A stretch of DNA of 37,864 nt, from contig JAQGAU010000149.1 of assembly GCA_034698045.1 (NCBI GenBank), forward strand, positions 1 through 37,864, given 5' to 3'. The position numbers were made by a program, and so were the translations under genes. Each line of letters starts with the position of its first letter. Positions within the stretch are counted from its first letter, which is position 1. The notes beneath the pieces were generated by a model. That model was not told the origin of the DNA. It made no database searches and worked only from the letters and a program-made list of their open reading frames with translations. This stretch comes from Paramacrobiotus richtersi (lineage: Eukaryota; Tardigrada; Eutardigrada; Parachela; Macrobiotidae). Shown here one piece after another: positions 31,190 to 37,864 of this stretch.

Positions 31190-34100
31190 ATGGCTTTTAC
31201 CGACACATTTGGCAGAAATTGTCGTTACAAGCGTGGTCCTCTGTTCGCACAAGGTGCTAACGGTAATGTGCACACAGCTACCATAACAAAGCGTGGAGAC
31301 TTTCGCGGAGACGATATTGTAGCTGTAAAGATAGTTCATGTGTCGAAGGATGTGGCTTGCAACACCGAGCGATGGGAGCGCATAGTGAAGCGACTAAAAA
31401 ACTTACTCGAGTTTCGTCACACTCACCTGGTAGGTTACCACAAGCTCTCCATTACGAAGGAGCCGCTAGGATTGCCATATTACAAACTTATGATGGACTA
31501 TTACAGTGGTAAGCAAGGGAATAGTAGATCCGTTATTATGTCATTAAGGAGGTTGCTAAGTTTACTGGAGCTGAGGAAAACCATTAACAACAAATCAATA
31601 GAGCATAACGTGAATATTGATTCATCCCGCCGTGATTTACCTTCCGAAGAAAACCGCAACAACAGAATAACAGTGAACTGCTTATTAAAGGTTTTCCATG
31701 GTTTAAATTTGCAGTTGTACCATGTGCACAGCAGACAAGAAATAATGCAGAGGAACATGATTCGTTTCAGAAGGTGATCTCGCCAGGCTGTTGAAATCCA
31801 TGCGGGGAACCAATGTATCGTCACATGAATTAAGCGTCATGTGTTACGCAATGCAACTCGCAGACGGATTGGATTTCCTACATCAAAAGCACATTATTCA
31901 TGGAGATATCAAGCCAGAAAATGTGCTTGTGAAGCGCATGGAAAGGAATCACAATGTGTTGGCAATCGGGGATTTGGATGAACATGTCCAAATGCAGCGC
32001 AGTATGACGACTTCCTGCGATATATCAAACACCAAAGGAACGTTCTGGTACATGTCCCCGGAAATGCTCAAAAAGTGCATCGAGTGTGATTCCGATGAGG
32101 GGTCAATTGGACGGAAAACGGACATCTGGAGCATGGGATGCGTGCTGCTGGATCTGGCTGTTTCGCGAAATGCCGATACCGGCAGGTGGCTGGTCAATAA
32201 AATAACCGGTACAAGAAAACAAGTCGGAACGACTGCAGTCACTCCCTATACGTTCTTCAACCTCGTTGTAACCGGCTGGGTGCCGTACGTGGCAGAATCT
32301 GTTTCGAAATTCTTTTCTGACTGCATTCAAAGTTGTCTAGGCAATACAAGTGAGAACCGGATTTCCGCCGATAGTCTGCTGAAAAATCTGAAAGAACGCT
32401 TTGGTTCAATGCCCCACAATTCACCGATACAACGGTTAGAGAATGCGTCTGCTGGGATCGCATCAGGGACGTGCAAACTACCCTCCCTGAATCGGAACAC
32501 GACAACCTAGAAGATGAATATTACAGACAAGGATGCGACTGTCGTTATGAATTAACTGACACAGGGCGATACAGCAGGGGCGTTACCGACACTTATACAG
32601 CGCGTATAACGGCGTCTGGCCATTTCTCGGCAAACCGCACTGTCATCGTGAATACCATTAATTCCAAGATGACACGGCCGATCGAAATGCAAGAGTTCAT
32701 TGAACACGTTCTTTGTATCAGTCATGATCATCTTATCTTTTACCATAAAGTGTGCGTTCTTCCAGAACAAGGCCGCATTGAATTTCTGACGGATAGGCTT
32801 GTCAACGGTATGTAAATTCTGATACATTTCGTACACAATGTACAGCGTGATGCTCTGTCTGTAGACTTACCAGCGTTTTCTTCCCACAGCTAACAGTTTG
32901 GCTTATTTGCTGGAAACGCGGCGGAAGGCGAAAATTCCAGTTGATCCATCAGACGTGGTTTGCTTTTCAATGCAGATGGCCGCTGGCCTTAACTACCTAC
33001 ATCAGAATAACCTTGTTCACGGAAAGCTCTGTCCAACAACAGTGCTGGCTGTTAACCGGAAAAACCGGCACCATCTTCTATTGCTGGATGCGTTAGATTG
33101 TTGGCAGCCAGTCGATATTGACAATAAACGTCCTAAGGAGGATTTCTTCTTTCCATACCAGTCGCCTGACAGACTTAAGAATTACTGGTCTGTGAGTACT
33201 GTTGGAAGCAGCTTTAGTAGCAAATCTGACGTATGGAGCTTAGGATGTATAGTCGCTGAGCTTGCGAATCTAGGAGCAGGCAGCTTCGAAACTCACTTGA
33301 TGCACAATCGGAAAACGGGAAAACGTTGCCAGATAGCTTTGTTGGGTTCCGAACTTATTCGACTTAATGAGCCACTGAGGAAAAAGTTTTGCCGCAAAAT
33401 TTTAAAGGGGTTTACACCATATGTCGTCCATCTAGTTCCTCGTCTGCTTGCTGAATGCATCCAGCGTTGCTTCGTCGTCAATGAAGCTCAGAGTATCTGC
33501 CAATGATGTAAACCAACAGTTGTCCGAAATAATAGGATCAATGGACGTCAGTTTACCTGCAGCGATGCCTGAATGCCAGTGTTTACCGAGGACTTCATCT
33601 GCACTATCCAACACCACGCCACAACTTCGACAGCAGCTTTGGCAACCAAGACATCAACGGGATCTAGTCCTGGTATTTCATCAGCATCCTTACGCGGGCA
33701 AACTTGAGCGGAAGCAACCCGTTTACGTTCAGCTCTATGATCCTTCTTCGGGGGTTGTACGCCAAATACCCATGAGAAAGGACATTGTCGGTTGGGAAGG
33801 GTTTTGCTTTTTGAAACCAAATTTCGAAGATATAGTGTGTTTTAATGAACAAAGATCTTTGGAGTCAACACATGTAATATCATACCGGTTCTGGGATCAC
33901 TCCTGGACAGGCACTCCTAAGCATGTTACACACAAATGGGTCTCACAAAATTGCACAGCAATGGGAGATGATTTGGTCTGCTGTTGGGATATTTCGGAAT
34001 ACCTCGCACATCAATCAGTCAGACAATCCCACCTGAAATGTTGCTCGCTCTCATCGGGATCCACGTTGATTCCAACTCCACACGATGCAGAAGTGGAAAA

Positions 34101-34842
34101 CCGGTACGATGTACTGTACGCTGATGATACATATAAAAGGGACTTCGAGCTCTTCGTATTTTCTCTCTTGACAGACGAATCTTAAAAGCAGTGTGTCGGA
34201 CACATTAATTAAAACATTCTTTGAACCTACGAGAAAGATTACTACTTTCACCTTTGCAGCGGTACTTGTGCCACATTGCTGACTTACGGAAAGAAGATAA
34301 TTTGCTGCGCTATAGCAATGGACAAAGAGAAGTGGGTTCGGATATTTGATACTGAGACCCATACGTGGCAGCCGTTGCCAGATTTGCCGGAGCCAAGGCG
34401 ATGCTATAGTATGACAATAATAGGAGAGGATCTATATCTCGTAGGTGGCCACACAGTGGAAAGTGTTCGTGGAATTATTGATGCAAAATGGGATTCATGC
34501 TTGAAATTGAACTTAGCCGCGGAGGTTCCCGTCTGGGCCCAGATAAAGGGACTCAACTCTCCTAGATTTGATCCGGGAGTCTTTGTCTGGAACAATCAAA
34601 TTCATGTTTATGGAGGGGAGATGAAACATTACAATTCTGCCACCGCTACGCTCGCACAAACCATGGAGGTGTACTGTCCTGAGCGTGATGCATGGTCCGT
34701 CGTTGATGTGGTGAACAAGGACAATCGAACAATTCCAATCAGAGGCCTGAAAACAGTATGCGTACCAGTTGCGTGGATGGTACCTGACGATTTAGACTCG
34801 GTTTTACAATACCAGATGGATATACTGCACGATATGTTGTAG
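31190..34842 (+). CDS. Protein kinase, pseudokinase and Kelch-repeat protein (frame broken twice)
   Basis: Exons: 31190-31508, 31771-32807, 32890 to about 34103, 34260-34842; about 1050 codons. Domain 1 (exons 1-2) is a kinase with QGANGNV loop, VAVKIV lysine, HGDIKPEN catalytic loop (HRD changed to HGD), DLD in place of DFG, MSPEM and DIWSMGC; probably active or nearly so. Domain 2 (exons 2-3) keeps the fold (MAAGLNYLHQNNLVHGKL, KSDVWSLGC) but lacks the lysine, the catalytic Asp and DFG, so it is a pseudokinase. The rest carries Kelch-type repeats (RIFDTETHTWQPLPDLP, DLYLVGGH, HVYGG), likely a binding propeller. The frame must change by +2 between about 32400 and 32465 and again near 33489-33494. 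No credible intron explains either shift. The third donor (CGGTACG at 34103) is provisional. Substrate and pathway are unknown. Confidence 0.7.
33487..33496 (+). other. Frameshift site after the pseudokinase domain
   Basis: Upstream of this point the pseudokinase C-lobe reads CFVVNEAQ and then stops at 33506. Downstream the protein continues in another frame with RVSANDVNQQLSEIIGSM. This aligns with the same region of the first kinase domain (NRISADSLLKNLKERFGSM). The site is an AG dinucleotide run, so a 2-nt loss there, biological or technical, fits. Confidence 0.6.
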
Positions 34843-35913
34843 AATGGTCTTTTCGTATGGTAGGAGATTTGCTTCCGGAACAGTGGAACAATTAACCAAT
34901 TCAGAGGATAACGAGATATTCGATCACTGAAATAGTATAATAATTTTTCTATCACGAATAGTACTCCCATGGAACGATACGCATAATGCGCCAACAGTGT
35001 CATAGTTAACAGATTATGCTTTCGCAACAAAATAATCGAATAAAATTAATTCGTCTCGTATCAACTCAGGCGTTCCTTTTCATAATGTTTAACGGCTAAA
35101 TCCGCTTTCGGAACCTGTTTCTCCATTCTCTGTGAAAACACACCAGCAGCACCTGGTACGCATGTGCACAAAATCAAGTTATTCTCGGTACGCTACAACA
35201 CTTGATGACTCAATAATACTACGTCTACGACCGAAAGCTTGTGTACAAGGTCGGTCGTATCATTTTACATTCCATCACAGTTACATCAAAGTGAGTAAAT
35301 CAAAACCGCCGTAACAATATTATGGTATCAACAATTACAAGCGCACGTTCATGAGTGTCAGTGGCTTTTCGTGCGTGCATCCGTAGTCTCCATGTTAAAA
35401 TATACTTCTACCGTAAGAGCATATTTACATTATTTGTAAAAGTACATGTATACTTCTACCGTATTAGAGTGGAGTGAATACAACAGTGTGTTACAAATAC
35501 AACAATCTAATATGAACCCTGGGAGAGTTCAGGAGTACAGTTTTTTTTCGACCAGGATTCGATAAGTTATCGACATATGTCTGGCTGCATATCGCACCTG
35601 CTACTTAAAGCGGTTTGATGCGTGATAACACGAGAGTGTGCAAATCAAATAACTTGCACAAAAATGCGATGTTGGGAAAGTTTTGGGTACGCTAGTAATT
35701 GCATACGGTGTGTGTCGCATTGTTGTGACCTTATTAAAGTCATTGACAATAATGCAGTTGCTGCGAAGGCTCTGCAGGGATGGTTTCGTTTCCGGGTGGC
35801 AGTGGGTGGAACATATGCGTTTATGACAAAGTTATACACATTAGTACAGCGTAGCCTTAAAGACTTAAAGAGCATAAATGTTAGACCTCTACCAGCTACC
35901 AACTTGCAGAATA
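34843..35913. other. Intergenic region after the kinase gene
   Basis: A candidate poly(A) signal for the kinase gene is AATAAA at 35039. Apart from the GPCR-like scrap at 35096-35160 I see nothing supportable. The + frame 35622-35942 overlaps the end of F-box paralogue B and shows no domain. Confidence 0.4.
35096..35160 (-). pseudogene. GPCR-like terminal fragment, second copy
   Basis: Read on the minus strand it encodes VLLVCFHREWRNRFRK and then a stop. The 16 residues are identical to those at 29876-29923 on the + strand; the DNA differs slightly. There is no recognisable upstream helix 7 sequence and no clear splice acceptor matching the other copy. This is likely a small duplicated and inverted piece. 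Confidence 0.5.
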
Positions 35914-37196
35914 CTAAGCGTGGTTGTCAAATGCTAAACTGAACCGTGAATCAAGCAGCAATAAAACAAGTTTGCTGAGTGGTAGTTGGTCGAAGTTTCG
36001 CATATCCAAACCATCCCAAAACGTGTCCGATGATGTGGAGTCCGAAAAGGTATGCCTGCAAAGCGGCAGAATGGCAGTGCCAATGTGAATATGTCTTATT
36101 AATCGCAGGATTGTGTTAGGTGCGCATTTGTAGTCTTAACTTAAAACTTAAAACTCCATAAATTTGTTAACAAACGAACGCAGCAGAACTGCTTACCTTT
36201 TCAGAAAGACTTTGAACTTTTGCCATCCACCAGGATAAGGTAGGCTTTGAATTAAATTCTTGTGGCGCTCTTTGAATTGGTTCTTGATATCGTCGACTGG
36301 GGGAAGGTGCGGTTCGATTGCATCCACGTATAGTTGTGCCAGTTTCCTTGGCTCTACGGCACTGCCGAATGCCAAGTAGGGAAACGTAACACTGACTTCT
36401 CTGAATGTATCCCATGTTCTGTCACCAGTACTGGTGTACTGATGGCAGTCACAAACAGGGTATCCGATCGTTCTGAAATTCTTCAAAAGTAACCGACGGC
36501 AAACCGGCATCAGTATCGGTATATGATGCAGTGTGTGATAGAAGTCCTCCGTCCCGCCACGTCGTCGTATTTCGGTGAACACGTAACAGTCCCTGATTAG
36601 TATGGTATGCAACACAGTGCGTTTAAGCAGCAACATGTCACGAACGAGACTCATCACTCTGTCCGGTTCCTCCGTTTGGTTATTAATATTAATCATTCCA
36701 AGTGCTTTAGTTTTGGAACTGATCGCTCGTTCCAGTACAAGTCCAAGCTGATATCCTGCATTGTCATCCCTATCGTATCCATCCTTATTTTTAAATCCGG
36801 TAAAGTCAATTATGACGCACTCTTGGCGGATGCTGAGCAGGATACTCCACAGTCTGCAGGCCCTATAGACAAAAACAGGGAAAATGTAGGTCTTCAAAGG
36901 CGTAGCTAGTAGTACGAAGTACTCATAGTGCACTTGTCCTCGGGAACAAATATTTGTGAATCTTCACGTCCCCATCCAGTAAGCTGCCTGCTGCACAGCC
37001 GTGCAGGGGATATACATACGGTACAAAGAGAATAGAGCGTGTATGGATACGGCCTACTGCACGATTCTGGTGTTTTACGCTACCAAACTATTGTGTTTTC
37101 CTTACCGTTTTGCTCTGAACTGGGAATGAATGTCCAAATAGAGCAGAATCTTTGAAACAATTTCCGCAGGTAAGGCGAGGAAGAACGGAACCGCTT
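35914..37196 (-). CDS. F-box protein, paralogue B (5' part beyond the window)
   Basis: Minus-strand exons 37196-37106, 36862-36197 and 36055-35914 join in the same phases as paralogue A. The F-box reads LPAEIVSKILLYLDIHSQFR then AKRACRLW, followed by the same roughly 200-residue region (RTRE replaced by QTEEPDRVM, LHHIPILMPVCRRL, LPYPGGWQKF) and a 46-residue last exon ending LAFDNHA. No frameshift or stop, and many differences from A are conservative, so it is probably functional. The first exon should begin with phase-1 joining to 37196 but is not found between the acceptor and 37864. It lies outside the window or is missing. An inverted-repeat element (37216-37557) sits only 20 bp upstream of this acceptor. 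Confidence 0.75.
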
Positions 37197-37215
37197 CTGA
37201 AATAAAAGAGGTTAA

Positions 37216-37557
37216 CAACCCAACTCTAGCAACGCGAAGTACTCCCATTTGCACATCTTTGATAAGAATCGAAAGAGCGTAATGTGCAGGTCCTAGATCT
37301 GCTGCCAAATCTTACCAGATGCCTGAGATTAAAATCTGAATCCAGATCAAAGTTATGGCAGAGCCTGCACAATACTGTAGTGTAGTGGCGTTTCAGTAGA
37401 TTACTTTGGAAATTCTGTGACTCTGGGCTCGAATAAATTTTGAACTGCAAACATCTGGTAAGATGTGACAGCAGATCTAGGACCTACACATTACGCTCTT
37501 TCGATTCTTATCCAAGATGTGCAAATCGGGATACTTCGCGTTGCTAGAGTTGGGTTG
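37216..37557. mobile_element. Non-autonomous inverted-repeat DNA transposon (MITE-like), 342 bp
   Basis: Arms of about 110 bp (37216 to about 37326 and about 37447-37557) are roughly 90% identical as reverse complements. The tips read CAACCCAACTCTAGCAACGCG inward on both sides, here shortened to the shared first nine bases CAACCCAAC. TAA flanks it on both sides (37213-37215 and 37558-37560). Same tip and same TWA-type 3-bp target as the element at 18154-18809, but the interior sequence differs. No coding capacity; short open frames inside are artefacts of the repeat. Confidence 0.82.
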
Positions 37558-37560
37558 TAA

Positions 37561-37864
37561 GATTCTTAAATCTAAGACCGACCAATTTTCATTTTAACTG
37601 GATTTATAGCAATGTAGCTTTCGCTAAGCGGTTGCCTTATACAGTAGCTAAAGACCCACACTGGAAGGTAGCGTCCAGTGATCGAAATGCGATTGAGTAA
37701 GTAAGCGGTACGATAAAGATTCAGAAATGTGAATCAAAACATACATGCACGCCCCGGAGGTTATTCCAGAGGTCGTATTAAACTGCTGTGGTGAACAGTT
37801 TGGTACAAGAGAAAAATCGCTATTAGCTCGATGCGCTCTCTAGCACTAAATTTAGCGATAAATA
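37561..37864. other. Right edge, no feature seen
   Basis: Probably intron of F-box paralogue B. No exon resembling the N-terminal exon of paralogue A is visible. Confidence 0.35.

Noticed and set aside
1-37864. tRNA, rRNA or snRNA genes
   Set aside because: I looked for tRNA B-box-like GTTCGA contexts and conserved snRNA starts and found none that fold convincingly. A covariance-model scan would be decisive.

Overview
This is eukaryotic nuclear DNA, almost certainly from an animal. Every recognisable gene is split by GT-AG introns, many only 55-90 nt long, and the proteins are animal families: a secreted cathepsin B-like peptidase, an HMG-box protein, F-box proteins, a gustatory-receptor-like 7TM protein and a kinase/Kelch protein. 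Compact genes, short introns, local tandem duplication and a fungal-looking oxidase suggest a small ecdysozoan. A tardigrade is my best guess, but no single feature proves it. Exon joins were read by eye from splice signals, matching phase and comparison of paralogues within the window.

Region 1 (1-19 kb) is a decaying tandem array of one gene family, all on the + strand. The window opens in the last exon of copy 1 (1-45). Copy 2 (2011-5151) and copy 3 (9560-12103) are intact ten-exon genes of 539 and 527 codons with the same intron phases. Copy 4 (about 16.9-18.9 kb) is a pseudogene split by a 656-bp inverted-repeat element. The peptidase domain keeps its Cys-His-Asn residues and is followed by a roughly 200-residue C-terminal domain with eight conserved cysteines that I do not recognise. 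Extra pieces of 3' flank at 6.4-7.5 kb look like traces of a lost copy. A small three-exon HMG-box gene (13602-15875) lies between copies 3 and 4.

Region 2 (19.2-25.3 kb and 35.9-37.9 kb, - strand) holds two paralogous F-box genes with identical exon phases. Copy A is complete (588 aa, including a roughly 285-residue N-terminal region of unknown fold). Copy B runs off the right edge. Copy A's introns hold foldback repeats. A nearly perfect 55-bp-arm hairpin lies just upstream of its start codon. Copy B carries a second inverted-repeat element with the same terminal motif and target-site type as the one in pseudogene copy 4.

Region 3 (26.6-30 kb) holds a 613-aa secreted multicopper oxidase whose copper motifs and C-terminus look like ascomycete fungal enzymes, so it is a strong candidate for horizontal transfer. 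It has a single intron of GC-AG type. Tail to tail with it are the last exons of a gustatory-receptor-like gene, then a GPCR-like terminal fragment.

Region 4 (31.2-34.8 kb) holds a large gene encoding a protein kinase domain, a degenerate pseudokinase domain and Kelch repeats. Its reading frame shifts once after each kinase domain, so it is either a recent pseudogene or carries sequence errors. The rest is intergenic DNA with repeats and no gene I can support.
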